Source: an uncultured Verrucomicrobiota bacterium (GTDB lineage Bacteria > Verrucomicrobiota > Kiritimatiellia > Kiritimatiellales > Pontiellaceae). From it: a stretch of 47,018 bases of DNA. Positions 38,336-47,018 of this stretch are shown here, piece by piece. The notes below the pieces were generated by a model. It saw only the letters and a list, made by a program, of their open reading frames with translations. It ran no database searches and was not told the DNA's origin. Made by a program: the position numbers and the translations under genes. Position 1 is the first letter of the stretch, and every line of letters begins with the position of its first letter. The stretch covers positions 1-47,018 of the forward strand of contig CAJYAJ010000007.1 in assembly GCA_913065005.1 (NCBI GenBank). The letters are read 5' to 3'.

Positions 38336-39372
38336 TGGCAGATCCGATGTTTATTTATAGCCTCTGTCGCGATGAGTTAGAGACGTGGTTGAAGAATCAT
38401 AAGCAGCCGGCTTTTCGTGCAAAACAGATATGGCAGTGGCTCTATAAGCATCAAGTTCAATCATGGGATGAAATGAATAATCTTCCCGGATCCTTGCGGC
38501 TGGCTTTGGAAGAAGCGTTCTCATTGAAGCCTCTGGAAGAGGTGGAGGTGAGTTCATCCTCAACTGGAACACGAAAAATTCTGAGTCGCTTGCATGATAA
38601 TGAGCTGATTGAAGAGGTATTAATTCCAGCGGAGGAACGACGAACTGTCTGCGTGTCGAGTCAGGTGGGGTGTATGTTTGGCTGTGTTTTCTGCGCAAGT
38701 GGTCAAAATGGGGTGAAGCGCAATTTGAGTGCGGGTGAGATTGTGGGAGAGTTTCTTGCGGCACAGCGTGCTTATGGAGAACGTGTGACGAATGTGGTGT
38801 TTATGGGCATTGGTGAGCCTTTTGATAACTATGATGAAGTGATGAAGGCGATTCGAATTCTAAACGACCCTGAAGGCATTGGACTAGGCGCTAGACGAAT
38901 TACGATAAGCACTTGCGGTGTAATTCCTGGGATTGAACGGTTGGCACAAGAAGGGTTGCAGGTGGAACTGTCGGTCTCGTTGCATGCGCCTTCTGATCCG
39001 ATTCGTGATGAGTTGATGCCCGTGAATGCAACGTGGGCAATTGATGAGCTTTTAGCGTGTTGTGAGCGCTATACAAAAGAGACGAAGCGAATTATTACGT
39101 TTGAATATACCATGATTCGTGACGTGAATGATACGGAGCGAGATTGCCGAGAATTGGTGCTTCGGTTAGGTCGTTTTCCTTGTCGGGTGAATCTGATTCC
39201 ACTGAGTGAAATTGAAGAGTATGAAGGTAAGACGTCGACGCGAGAGAAGTTAGAGCATTTTGTGGGTGAACTTGAAAAAGCAGGAATTAATACAACGGTT
39301 CGCTGGTCGAAGGGGATCGATGTGAATGCCGCTTGTGGTCAATTACGCAGTCAGCATGAGCGTGCTGACTAA
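38335..39372 (+). CDS. rlmN: 23S rRNA/tRNA m2A methyltransferase RlmN
   Basis: 345 residues. The radical-SAM motif CxxxCxxC reads CMFGCVFCASGQNG (~119-132). An N-terminal helical RNA-binding domain (FRAKQIWQWLYKHQVQSWDEM) precedes it, and GIGEPFDNYDEVMKAI, SLHAPSDPIRDELMPVN and the C-terminal Cys in DVNAACGQL (which carries the methyl group) follow. It methylates A2503 of 23S rRNA and A37 of some tRNAs. It starts on the last base of the pgi stop. Confidence 0.96.
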
Positions 39373-39476
39373 AAATCCATAAAAAAAGTAAGGATTTACC
39401 TAATTTAAAAATTGATTTCTTATGAAGTCTCACTTATGTCTGTTTGGTATACGAATAGAAAGCGAGTATCAGCGAT

Positions 39477-39914
39477 ATGAAATTATCGACAAAAGGGCGG
39501 TATGCTTCACGAATCATGTTATGCATTGCTAGGCATGAGCAGGATGGACCGGTGCCGAAAAAGCGAATTGCTGAACAAGAGGGTATTTCCACCGATTACA
39601 TCGAACAGATCATTGTTCCGCTAAAAAATGCAGGGTTAGTGGTCAGTACGCGTGGATTACGTGGAGGCTTTCAGTTAGCTAAGTCGGCAGCGGATATAAC
39701 GCTCTATGATATTTTAGCCGCTACAGAGGGAGATTTTAGTCGTGTTGAGCGTTTGATGGAAGGTGAAAGCAGATCAGATGAACGCGTGATGCAAGCCGTA
39801 TGGCAAGGTGCATTCCATGAGTTATTGAAGTATTTTTCTGGAATCACATTGCAAACAATGATCGATGAGTATGCAAGGCTTTCGGATGTAGAGCCGATTA
39901 TGTTTAATATATAA
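39477..39914 (+). CDS. Rrf2-family transcription regulator (CymR-like, no Fe-S cysteines)
   Basis: 145 residues. An N-terminal winged helix-turn-helix reads [21 protein letters not shown]...[44 protein letters not shown], the classical Rrf2 pattern. IscR-type members have three Cys in the following loop; here residues 80-120 contain none, so it is unlikely to bind an Fe-S cluster in the IscR way. It precedes cysK by ten bases with a good ribosome site between. In Bacillus the Rrf2 protein CymR works with CysK to control cysteine synthesis; the arrangement suggests a similar role. Confidence 0.87.
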   Translation: MKLSTKGRYASRIMLCIARHEQDGPVPKKRIAEQEGISTDYIEQIIVPLKNAGLVVSTRGLRGGFQLAKSAADITLYDILAATEGDFSRVERLMEGESRSDERVMQAVWQGAFHELLKYFSGITLQTMIDEYARLSDVEPIMFNI

Positions 39915-39924
39915 GGAGATAAGG

Positions 39925-40851
39925 ATGCCTGTTTACACAGATATTACAAAGACCGTTGGTAACACACCCATGGTGATGTTGAATCGAATTACAGAAGGAA
40001 TGCCAGGTAATGTGGCGGTGAAGTTAGAATCACGGAATCCATTATACAGCGTGAAAGACCGGATTGGCGTGGCGATGATTGAGGCGGCAGAGGCGAAAGG
40101 TTTAATTAAGCCGGACACCAAATTAGTGGAGCCCACCAGTGGAAATACGGGAATTGCCTTGGCATTTACCGCTGCGGCAAAGGGACTTGATCTGGTGTTA
40201 ACCATGCCAGAGAGTATGAGTTTGGAGCGTCGTCGCTTATTAAAAGTACTGGGTGCAGAATTGGTTTTAACACCGGCGGAGAAGGGGATGCCAGGAGCGA
40301 TTGCGGCTGCCGAGCAACTTGTGGCTGAAACGCCAAATGCAGTCATGTTGCAGCAGTTTGAGAATCCAGCCAATCCGGCTATTCACAAATCAACGACAGC
40401 AGAGGAAATTTGGGAAGATACCGATGGGGCGGTTGATATTTTTGTGGCAGGCGTTGGAACGGGTGGAACCATTACGGGTGTGGCATCGGCACTCAAACCT
40501 CGAAAAGAAAGTTTGAAGGCAGTAGCGGTTGAGCCGATCACCTCGCCGGTGATCTCGGGTGGAAAGCCGGGACCCCATAAAATACAAGGGATCGGAGCTG
40601 GCTTTATTCCAGGAAATCTAGATATCGAGTTGGTTGATGAGGTAATGCAAATTGATCACGAGTCAGCGGGTGATATGGCGCGTCAACTGGCGAAAGAGGA
40701 AGGCATCCTCTGCGGTATCTCAGCCGGAGGAAATGTATATGCGGCGGTTGAGCAGGCGAAACGTCCGGAGAACGAAGGCAAGCTGATTGTGACCATCGTG
40801 TGTGACACTGGCGAGCGATATCTCTCAACATGGTTGTTTGAGGAGAACTAG
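39925..40851 (+). CDS. cysK: Cysteine synthase (O-acetylserine sulfhydrylase)
   Basis: 308 residues. The PLP lysine is in [11 protein letters not shown] (~44), the substrate loop reads [13 protein letters not shown], the phosphate loop [15 protein letters not shown], and the C-terminus has [11 protein letters not shown] and [14 protein letters not shown]. It makes cysteine from O-acetylserine and sulfide. It follows an Rrf2 regulator in the same operon, and its stop codon interlocks with that of the convergent PiT-like gene. AAGGAG stands eight bases before the start. Confidence 0.96.
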   Translation: MPVYTDITKTVGNTPMVMLNRITEGMPGNVAVKLESRNPLYSVKDRIGVAMIEAAEAKGLIKPDTKLVEPTSGNTGIALAFTAAAKGLDLVLTMPESMSLERRRLLKVLGAELVLTPAEKGMPGAIAAAEQLVAETPNAVMLQQFENPANPAIHKSTTAEEIWEDTDGAVDIFVAGVGTGGTITGVASALKPRKESLKAVAVEPITSPVISGGKPGPHKIQGIGAGFIPGNLDIELVDEVMQIDHESAGDMARQLAKEEGILCGISAGGNVYAAVEQAKRPENEGKLIVTIVCDTGERYLSTWLFEEN

Positions 40852-41918
40852 AACAGCGTGGCTATGTAGGGGAGCAAGAGTGCTATTCCTACGGCCACTA
40901 GAGAGCCAAATGTGGCTTTTCCAGCGTCGCTCAACACCAGTTGGGCGACTCTTTTTTTGCCCCGGTGGCGGAGCTTGAGGGCGATGCCGATTTCACGACC
41001 TGCCAAAAGTCCAAGGAAAATCCAGGTGGTGCTCATGGGTAGATTGGTGGGCCAGGGAGCGCTCATGCCGTTGGCTTCCAGTAGATTGGGAATATAGTCT
41101 ACTTTGAAAAAGAGCAGGATGAGGCCGTAAATAAAGTCAATGAACGTGGCGGAACGTACGTCTAGTGTGTTGGTTTTGCTGGTTACGACACGTTGAATTT
41201 TTCCACCCTTGTTACGGATGATATAGCCTTGTACCGCGACCATGCCGAGTACGGAGGTGAGCATGGCGATGAAGCTGAGCTGTCTGGGTAGGTAGACAAA
41301 GATATTAGCCAAATCCTGAATCAGCCACATGGACCAGAGGAAGCCGGTGGATAGCCACTGGAAAACCGTCCATAAAGGGTGAAGTTTTTTCTCACTTTCG
41401 TTCTCCTGTTGAACTTTATTTTCCACGATGTGGAGCACGAGCATGAAGACGAGTAAACCGACGAGAAAAGCAATGCCATAGCCAACGAGTGACTTTTTCA
41501 TCATGGATTCAAAAATTTGGACGGCTTCGGTCGTACTTTTTCCCTGCTGCTGGGCAACAATGCCTTTGAAGGAGGTAAGCAGGAGCAGCGTGGTGCTCAC
41601 GGGAATACCGCTGCGAGTGAGGAGAACGAGTACGATGGGTGGAATGACGTAGAGCCAACTGAAGATCAGTCCTAGATCGTTGGGGTGCGGTATATTTTTT
41701 CCGGAAGCGGAGAGACGTCCGAATGCGGGGTCGCCACTGTTGATCATCCAGCCGACAATGAGCGTGACGAGCATGATGCCGGAGATCCATATCCAGAGTA
41801 GCCACCAGGGTCGTTTGGCATTTGAAGCAAGAAATGTGCCGAGGGTTTGGATGGAGTCGTTAGCAACGGCTGAGTAGGCTGCTAACGCAAAACCGATTAT
41901 CATAAAGGCTTCAAACAT
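40848..41918 (-). CDS. PiT-like inorganic phosphate transporter
   Basis: 356 residues with about nine to ten hydrophobic segments. The PiT repeats are recognisable but divergent: [20 protein letters not shown] (~14-33, cf. GANDVANSVGT) and [16 protein letters not shown] (~120-135, cf. PISTTHS). Known members move phosphate with H+ or Na+ as co-ion. It is the last gene of a phoB-phoR-transporter unit on this strand, which supports phosphate as the substrate. The second half is less typical, so another anion cannot be excluded. Confidence 0.75.
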   Translation of the reverse strand: MFEAFMIIGFALAAYSAVANDSIQTLGTFLASNAKRPWWLLWIWISGIMLVTLIVGWMINSGDPAFGRLSASGKNIPHPNDLGLIFSWLYVIPPIVLVLLTRSGIPVSTTLLLLTSFKGIVAQQQGKSTTEAVQIFESMMKKSLVGYGIAFLVGLLVFMLVLHIVENKVQQENESEKKLHPLWTVFQWLSTGFLWSMWLIQDLANIFVYLPRQLSFIAMLTSVLGMVAVQGYIIRNKGGKIQRVVTSKTNTLDVRSATFIDFIYGLILLFFKVDYIPNLLEANGMSAPWPTNLPMSTTWIFLGLLAGREIGIALKLRHRGKKRVAQLVLSDAGKATFGSLVAVGIALLLPYIATLF

Positions 41919-41970
41919 ATCATCTCCACAAAAAAATAGAAAATACCATAAATTTTCTCAATTGGTATCA

Positions 41971-43782
41971 TTAAACAGATGAATCTTGTTGGTTGACTGG
42001 TTCTTCCCGATGAGCAGGCAATATGATCTGGAAGGTGCTTCCAACGCCTTCTTGACTCTCAACTTTAATAATCCCTTGATGGGTTTGGACAATGTGCTTC
42101 ACGATGGAGAGTCCGAGTCCGGTACCGCCCTGTTTGCTGCTTCGGCCTGAGTCAATGCGGTAGAACCGTTCAAATAGACGGTTGAGATTTTTTTGATCTA
42201 TGCCATAGCCTTTGTCGGTGATGCGGATGGAGAGTTGGTCCTGCTCTTCGATAACTTGAATCACAATCTTCTTTTCGGGGTCAGAATATTTCACGGCATT
42301 GGAGAGGAGGTTTACCATGGCTTGTTCGATGAGGGGCGCGTTGATGGTCCATTCGATTTTTTTGGGGATATCGGTTTCGACTTTGATCTTTTTGTCGCTC
42401 GCTTGCAGTTCGACGATCTTGATGGCGTTTTCAACTACTTTTAGGATTCGATTGGGTTTTCGGATGATATTGGTGTCGGCCTGTTCGAGACGAGAGAGGG
42501 TCAAGAGGTCATCGACGATGTTGTTGAGGCGTCCGGATTGTTGCCGGATAATCTCGAGAAATCGTCGAGCCGATTTGGTATGTTTCCATTCGTCACTGAG
42601 GAGTGTTTCAACAAATCCTTGAATGGCGGTAATGGGGGTTTTGAGTTCATGGGAGACGTTGGCGACAAAGTCGGTTTTAACTTTTTCAAGATGGCGAAGG
42701 TGCGTGACATCGCGCATGACAATCAGGGCACCGATCGAATCATCCGTGCTGTTCCATAGCGCTCTACCGCTTGCTTGAATGATTTTGATTCGTTCTTCCT
42801 GTTGAAATTCCAGTTCGCGGTTACAGCGTTGCTGATCTTTGGTCACTTGGGTCATAAAATTGATCATTTCAGCATCTTTGACGATCTCATTGATAGAGGT
42901 TTTTTTAATTTCACGATGGTTGATGCCTAAGATTTCGCCCGCAACTCGATTGGCATGAATAATACGGTTGTTTGTATCGATTGCTAGCACACCTTCGTCC
43001 ATGCTTTTAAGAACGGCGTTCTGTTCGTTGCGTTGTTTAATGATGGTGGAGAGCGTATCGCTAAGCTGGCTGGACATGCGGTTCAGTGATTCGGAAAGGT
43101 GTTGGAGTTCATCCACATCTTGTTGAGGAACGCGATGGTTCAGCTCGCCTTCGGCAAACTTCAGTGCCGCTTGACTCATGGTTTGAAGGGGGCGGGTGAT
43201 GCGACGAACCACAACGATACAGACAAACATGGCAATGAACCCGGTAATAATGGTGGCCATAATCACGCGGGTGGTCATGGGGCGTAACTGCTCGCGGATA
43301 GCGGTGATGGGTAACGAAGCGCGAACGGCACAGCGAATAGCTCCATTTGTATCAAAAAGTGGCACGGCAACATAGAGTAGTTCGTTTTCTAAGGTTTGAC
43401 TGGTTCGGAGAGATTTCCCTAGTTCGCCGGCGAGTGCTTGCTGAACTTCAAACCGATTGCTGTGGTTTTCCATTTCACTAGGCAGCGCATTGCTATCTCC
43501 GATTACGCGGCCATTGGGAAGCACAATGGTGAAACGGGTAGAGGTTTTTTTACCTTGTTGTTGGCAGAGTTGATTAATTTGCTCTTCGGCGTTTTGGTCT
43601 AATAGCGGTGAGATGCGGTCAGCGAGCATAAGGGCGCGGGTTTTGATGTCGGTTTCTAGGGTCTGTTCGTTGAGATTGGCCATCGATTGGAACACATAAA
43701 TGGCGATAGCGACGATGGCAACAGCGGTTAAAATCCAGTAGGAGGGAAGCAGGAACCAAAAAAGTTTTTTCTTCTTTTTCAT
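41971..43782 (-). CDS. phoR: PhoR-like sensor histidine kinase
   Basis: 603 residues. Two transmembrane helices (~8-30 and ~172-193) enclose a ~140-residue periplasmic sensor domain; HAMP (~193-245), PAS (~255-335, SMDEGVLAIDTNNRIIHANRVAGEILG), HisKA with the phospho-accepting His in FVANVSHELKTPITAIQGF (~378), and HATPase with N, G1 and G2 boxes (LLSNAVKYSD, DKGYGIDQ, GGTGLGLSIVKHIV) follow. The domain order matches PhoR of the B. subtilis/Thermotoga form, larger than the E. coli one. It is downstream of phoB by 58 bases. Confidence 0.92.
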   Translation of the reverse strand: MKKKKKLFWFLLPSYWILTAVAIVAIAIYVFQSMANLNEQTLETDIKTRALMLADRISPLLDQNAEEQINQLCQQQGKKTSTRFTIVLPNGRVIGDSNALPSEMENHSNRFEVQQALAGELGKSLRTSQTLENELLYVAVPLFDTNGAIRCAVRASLPITAIREQLRPMTTRVIMATIITGFIAMFVCIVVVRRITRPLQTMSQAALKFAEGELNHRVPQQDVDELQHLSESLNRMSSQLSDTLSTIIKQRNEQNAVLKSMDEGVLAIDTNNRIIHANRVAGEILGINHREIKKTSINEIVKDAEMINFMTQVTKDQQRCNRELEFQQEERIKIIQASGRALWNSTDDSIGALIVMRDVTHLRHLEKVKTDFVANVSHELKTPITAIQGFVETLLSDEWKHTKSARRFLEIIRQQSGRLNNIVDDLLTLSRLEQADTNIIRKPNRILKVVENAIKIVELQASDKKIKVETDIPKKIEWTINAPLIEQAMVNLLSNAVKYSDPEKKIVIQVIEEQDQLSIRITDKGYGIDQKNLNRLFERFYRIDSGRSSKQGGTGLGLSIVKHIVQTHQGIIKVESQEGVGSTFQIILPAHREEPVNQQDSSV

Positions 43783-43840
43783 GTGGTGATTAGATTTACT
43801 TAATTTTTTTAGATTGAATACCAGTAACTGGTGCGTCTAA

Positions 43841-44542
43841 TTATATTACATCCTCTTCTTTGAAACGGTATCCAATACCTCTGATCGTTTCAATATAGTT
43901 ACCAGCTTCCCCCATTTTTTTGCGGAGTCCTACAATCTGCACATCCACCGAGCGATCGGTTACGGGATAATCTTCTCCGTGTACGGCATCGACAATCTGG
44001 TAGCGGGTAAAAACGCGTCCGGGTTGTGTGGTCATCAGTTTGAGTACTTTAAATTCGGTATGCGTCAGGATGATTTCGTTTCCGTCGATGGTGACCCGGT
44101 GACGAGTGAGATCAATAATAATGTTGTGGATGGTAATTAACTCTTCGGAATTTTCGCTGGTGGCAGCATTTGGCCGCCGCAGTGCGGCTTTGACACGAGC
44201 TAGTAATACGCGTGGACTGAAAGGTTTCGTTACGTAGTCATCGGCACCCAGTTCAAGACCAGCGACAATGTCGGCCTCTTCACAGAGGGCAGTGAGCATG
44301 ATGATCGGAATATTTTTGGTTTTTGAGGATGCTTTGAGGGTTTTGCAAACTTCGAGTCCATCGGTTCCGGGGAGCATGATATCGAGCAGAATAAGATCAG
44401 GGTTGGATTTGGATGCCTGTTTTATAGCTTCTTCGCCGGAGTCGGTGACTTTTACTTTATAATTCACTCTTTCGAGATTGAACTGCAGTAATTCCTGAAT
44501 CGTAGCTTCGTCTTCTACCACTAGAACTTTAAATTTTTTCAT
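43841..44542 (-). CDS. phoB: PhoB-like response regulator
   Basis: 233 residues. Receiver domain with DE at 11-12, phosphorylated Asp in DLILLDIMLPGTDG (~54), Thr in ITML and Lys in DYVTKPFSPR (~105); then an OmpR-type winged helix (~140-230, ILTHTEFKVLKLMTTQPGRVFTRYQIVDAVHG...VDVQIVGLRKKMGEAGNYIETIRGIGYRFKE). It would activate phosphate-starvation genes including the linked transporter. A 7-base direct repeat lies ~50 bases upstream (44591-44609). Upstream is the divergent HMG-CoA reductase gene. Confidence 0.92.
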   Translation of the reverse strand: MKKFKVLVVEDEATIQELLQFNLERVNYKVKVTDSGEEAIKQASKSNPDLILLDIMLPGTDGLEVCKTLKASSKTKNIPIIMLTALCEEADIVAGLELGADDYVTKPFSPRVLLARVKAALRRPNAATSENSEELITIHNIIIDLTRHRVTIDGNEIILTHTEFKVLKLMTTQPGRVFTRYQIVDAVHGEDYPVTDRSVDVQIVGLRKKMGEAGNYIETIRGIGYRFKEEDVI

Positions 44543-44590
44543 GCCTCTAGTGCATACTTCTTCTGTCGAATGGGTACAATTACAAAACTA

Positions 44591-44609
44591 TTAAGATTTG
44601 GTTTAAGAT
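44591..44609. promoter_or_regulatory. Direct repeat TTAAGAT-N5-TTAAGAT, possible PhoB site
   Basis: Two identical heptamers at 44591-44597 and 44603-44609, period 12, in the gap between phoB and the divergent HMG-CoA reductase gene. PhoB-family boxes are direct repeats with an 11-base period, so this is close but not canonical. Assignment is tentative. Confidence 0.25.
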
Positions 44610-44682
44610 GAATGATGAGAAAAAGCGAAAGCAACTTCGCTCTTCATTTGACAACGCCTTCAATTCGGGTTTCGATGGGTAG
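44608..44682 (+). other. Short leader frame ending in TAG directly before the HMG-CoA reductase start
   Basis: ATG at 44608 opens a 24-codon frame (MNDEKKRKQLRSSFDNAFNS..) that ends in TAG at 44680-44682, in the same frame and immediately before the ATG at 44683. There is no good ribosome site for it. It may be a leader peptide, a former N-terminus cut by a stop, or chance. See findings. Confidence 0.25.
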
Positions 44683-45714
44683 ATGAGCGATGCAGCACAG
44701 ATACCGATGCAGTTTGTAGGGCCGATGCGTGTTTCCGGCGGGTTGATTGAGGGTGAGATTGATGTGCCGCTGGCAACGTATGAGACGCCGCTATGGCCCT
44801 CGGTGAATCGGGGTGCGCGCGTTTCCATGTATACGGAAAAGGGAATTGCCATCACTCTGGTGGATGACCGGATGAGCCGTTCGATCCTGCTGGAGGCGCC
44901 GGACGCGGGGGAAGCTGTGCGCGTATTGCAGCAGATTGAAGCGGATGATACGGGGTTGAAAGAGGCGGCTGCATCAACGGGGCGTTTTGTGCAACTGATT
45001 GAACTACATTCGCAAATTGCAGGTAATCTTCTTTTTTTGAGACTGGCGTTCAAAACGGGGGATGCCGCCGGACATAACATGTGCACACAGGCAGCGGAAG
45101 CGGTGATGAATCACCTGTTGGAGCGTTTTCCTTCACTTTCGTATGAATCTATTTCGGGTAACTTTTGCTCTGACAAGAAAGCAACGGTGGTAAACGGCAT
45201 TTTGGGTCGCGGAAAATATGTGGTGGCGGAATTAACAGTGTCGGAAAAATTGTGTCGGCGTTTTTTGAAGACCTCGCCGGAGCGGTTGGTGCAGTTGAAT
45301 GTGCGTAAAAACCTGATTGGCACGTTGCTGGCAGGTGGCATACGCAGCGCAAATGCGCATGTGGCGAACATGCTCTTGGGGTTTTATCTGGCCACCGGAC
45401 AGGATGCCGCCAATATCGTGGAGGGATCGCAAGCGATCACCTTTGCCGAAGTGCGTGAAGGAGCGCTCTATTTCTCGGTGACACTTCCCAATTTGATCAT
45501 GGGAACGGTGGGTAATGGTAAAGGGCTACCGTTTGTGCAAGAGAATCTCAAGCGCATGGGGTTGACCGGAGAAGAGAAGCCGGGACTGAATGCCCAAAAA
45601 TTGGCAGGGCAGTGTGCGGCAGCGGTGCTTTGCGGTGAACTTTCGCTGCTGGCAGCGCAGACCAATCCCGGGGAATTGATGCAGGCGCATCGCCGAATTG
45701 AGCGCGGGGCGTAG
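44683..45714 (+). CDS. Hydroxymethylglutaryl-CoA reductase, class I type
   Basis: 343 residues covering the catalytic domain. The four catalytic residues of class I enzymes are all identifiable: Glu34 (VPLATYETPLWPSVNRG), Lys165 (GNFCSDKKATVVNGILGRGK), Asp241 (ATGQDAANIVEG) and His336 (LMQAHRRIERG). Cofactor motif GDAAGHNMCTQAAE (126-139) and TVGNGKGLP are also present. It reduces HMG-CoA to mevalonate for isoprenoids, with NADPH presumed as in most class I enzymes. It lacks the usual N-terminal helices before the IPxxxxGP segment, so it is shorter than typical bacterial class I enzymes. No other mevalonate gene is in the window. It is divergent from phoB. Confidence 0.9.
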   Translation: MSDAAQIPMQFVGPMRVSGGLIEGEIDVPLATYETPLWPSVNRGARVSMYTEKGIAITLVDDRMSRSILLEAPDAGEAVRVLQQIEADDTGLKEAAASTGRFVQLIELHSQIAGNLLFLRLAFKTGDAAGHNMCTQAAEAVMNHLLERFPSLSYESISGNFCSDKKATVVNGILGRGKYVVAELTVSEKLCRRFLKTSPERLVQLNVRKNLIGTLLAGGIRSANAHVANMLLGFYLATGQDAANIVEGSQAITFAEVREGALYFSVTLPNLIMGTVGNGKGLPFVQENLKRMGLTGEEKPGLNAQKLAGQCAAAVLCGELSLLAAQTNPGELMQAHRRIERGA

Positions 45715-45896
45715 GTTTTTTCCGCATCTCATCGAAACGAAATCGATCTTTCATAGAGCGGAAATAGCAATCTAATCGCATCTCAATCTCACGCTCACAT
45801 ATTACTAACACAATCGCGGTTTTATATTCAGCGTTACAAAAATTTGAAAGACGCGGGCGACCGTATTTTAACTAATCATAAAAGGAGAATACATTA

Positions 45897-47018
45897 ATGA
45901 AGAAGCAATTGATTGTTGTAGCTGCAGCTGCAATGGCATTGGGTGCTCAAGCGGCAACTAATTATCATTCAGGTGATATAAGTAGTTCAGTAACGTGGAA
46001 AGCATCAGATTATCACAACATGACAAACCGTGTTAACGTTCTTCCGGGTGCAACCCTGACGATCGAACCGGGAACAGTTATTACAAGTGACGGTGGTTCA
46101 TTGGCGATTGCAGCCGGTGCACAGATCTTCGCTAAAGGTACAAAAGACGCTCCAATCATCTTTACTTCAGTTAACGACAACCGTACGTCTTGGCGTGCTG
46201 TTTGTCAGGAGTGGGGTTCTCTGGCGATCATGGGTGAAGGAATCATCTCTTCTCACGTGTACAAGGGTGTTGCTAAGAACGGTACTAATGTAAATTCAGC
46301 AGCTGCTGTAGGTACACACACACGTACAATGGAAGGTCTTATTGCAGGAGTTGATGGTCGCGAAGTATATGGTGGCAACAACGATGACTACGATGCAGGA
46401 ACTCTTTCTTATGTGTCTTTCCGTTATGGTGGACAGGTTCTGGAAGAAAATTCTGAGTTGAATGGTCTTTCATTAGGTGGTATTGGCCGCGAAACACAGG
46501 TTGACCACATCGAGATCATGAACAATGTTGACGATGGTATTGAAATCTGGGGTGGTACAGTTTGCTTGAAGTACATCTCAATCTGGAACATCGGTGACGA
46601 CAGCTTGGACTGCGACCAGGGATGGCGTGGTAAGGTTCAGCATGGTTTGATCGTTCAGGGTTACTCTGCTTTGGCTAAACAAGGTTCTGGTTGGGGTGAC
46701 AACTGTATCGAAATGGACGGATCAGAAGACTCTGACTGTGAGCCGCATACAACATCTACCCTTTACAACTTCACGGTTATCGGTAACCACACAAAGGGTG
46801 ACCATGGTATGGCTCTTCGTGACAATGTTCGTTTGCAAGTTCGTAACTCAATCTTCATGGACGTTCCTGATGTTTTGATTGACGAAGAAGCTGACGGTGA
46901 CGGCGGATCAGGCTGGAATTTTGCAGCGGGTGATACGGTAGACGGTGATGGTGATTACACGTCTCGTACAGCTCTGAAATCTGTTCCTGATCTCGAAGAT
47001 ACGTATGGCATCGCATTT
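45897..47018 (+). CDS. Secreted beta-helix surface protein, 5' part (runs off window)
   Basis: 374 codons remain open at the right edge. AAAGGAG lies about ten bases before ATG 45897. A signal peptide is clear (MKKQLIVVAAAAMALGAQAA). The mature part shows a right-handed parallel beta-helix: VLPGATLTIEPGTVITSDGG, GSLAIMGEG, YVSFRYGGQVLEENSELNGL, VDHIEIMNNVDDGIEIWGGT, LKYISIWNIGDDSLDCDQGW, LYNFTVIGNHTKGDHGMALRD. Family relatives are outer-surface or extracellular proteins without known enzymatic activity. Codons ending in C (AAC, GAC, TTC) and CGT are far commoner than in neighbouring genes, suggesting high expression. The end of the gene and any sorting domain lie outside the window. Confidence 0.85.
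   Translation, partial: MKKQLIVVAAAAMALGAQAATNYHSGDISSSVTWKASDYHNMTNRVNVLPGATLTIEPGTVITSDGGSLAIAAGAQIFAKGTKDAPIIFTSVNDNRTSWRAVCQEWGSLAIMGEGIISSHVYKGVAKNGTNVNSAAAVGTHTRTMEGLIAGVDGREVYGGNNDDYDAGTLSYVSFRYGGQVLEENSELNGLSLGGIGRETQVDHIEIMNNVDDGIEIWGGTVCLKYISIWNIGDDSLDCDQGWRGKVQHGLIVQGYSALAKQGSGWGDNCIEMDGSEDSDCEPHTTSTLYNFTVIGNHTKGDHGMALRDNVRLQVRNSIFMDVPDVLIDEEADGDGGSGWNFAAGDTVDGDGDYTSRTALKSVPDLEDTYGIAF

Noticed and set aside
39477-39914. IscR assignment
   Set aside because: The three Fe-S ligand cysteines are missing and no isc or suf gene follows; cysK does.

Overview
The window reads as ordinary, dense chromosomal DNA of a Gram-negative bacterium, most likely of the PVC superphylum (Verrucomicrobiota/Kiritimatiellota-like). 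The reasons are an autotransporter beta-barrel, a full YidC/ExbB/ExbD/Prc envelope set, sigma-54, TPR-rich periplasmic proteins, a SUMF1-type protein, and above all a GreA domain fused to a very long N-terminal extension, as in Chlamydia. The phylum is an inference from gene content; there is no rRNA here. I see no insertion sequence, phage, CRISPR array or plasmid gene, and no stretch above 300 bases without a gene.

Layout. 1-2.7 kb: 3' part of an autotransporter, a bidirectional terminator, and a WalJ/YycJ-type metallo-hydrolase. 2.8-4.2 kb: rpoN. 4.2-6.9 kb (minus): rpmH-rnpA-yidD-yidC from one good promoter, with a strong hairpin inside the early rnpA message. 6.9-8.3 kb: rph and a DoxX protein. 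8.3-11.6 kb (minus): icd with NAD-type cofactor residues, lexA with a perfect SOS-type palindrome, and an RhlE-like helicase. 11.6-18.9 kb: the fatty-acid operon yceD-rpmF-plsX-fabH-fabD-fabG-acpP-fabF followed by a CPA2 antiporter. 19-24.3 kb: two periplasmic TPR proteins, one ExbB/TolQ-type and two ExbD/TolR-type subunits, an energised envelope machine of unknown task. 24.4-28.3 kb (minus): M16C peptidase, 6-phosphogluconolactonase and a small ribbon-helix-helix protein. 28.4-34.5 kb: tRNA-Leu(CAG), the long GreA-fusion protein, a SUMF1-like membrane protein, a divergent HemF-like protein and an MscS channel. 34.5-36.6 kb (minus): Prc protease. 36.7-40.9 kb: pgi-rlmN, then an Rrf2 regulator with cysK. 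40.8-44.5 kb (minus): phoB-phoR-PiT-like transporter. 44.7-45.7 kb: class I HMG-CoA reductase. 45.9 kb to the end: 5' part of a secreted beta-helix protein with codon use unlike its neighbours.

How the genes fit. Most of the window is housekeeping: membrane insertion, lipid synthesis, central carbon metabolism and tRNA/rRNA maturation. The parts that deserve a second look are the TPR-TPR-TolQ-TolR-TolR cluster, the HemF-like/SUMF1-like pair, the Rrf2-cysK pair that recalls CymR-CysK, the NAD-type isocitrate dehydrogenase, and the overlooked ribbon-helix-helix gene beside the tRNA. I found no clear evidence for a wholly new defence or mobile system.
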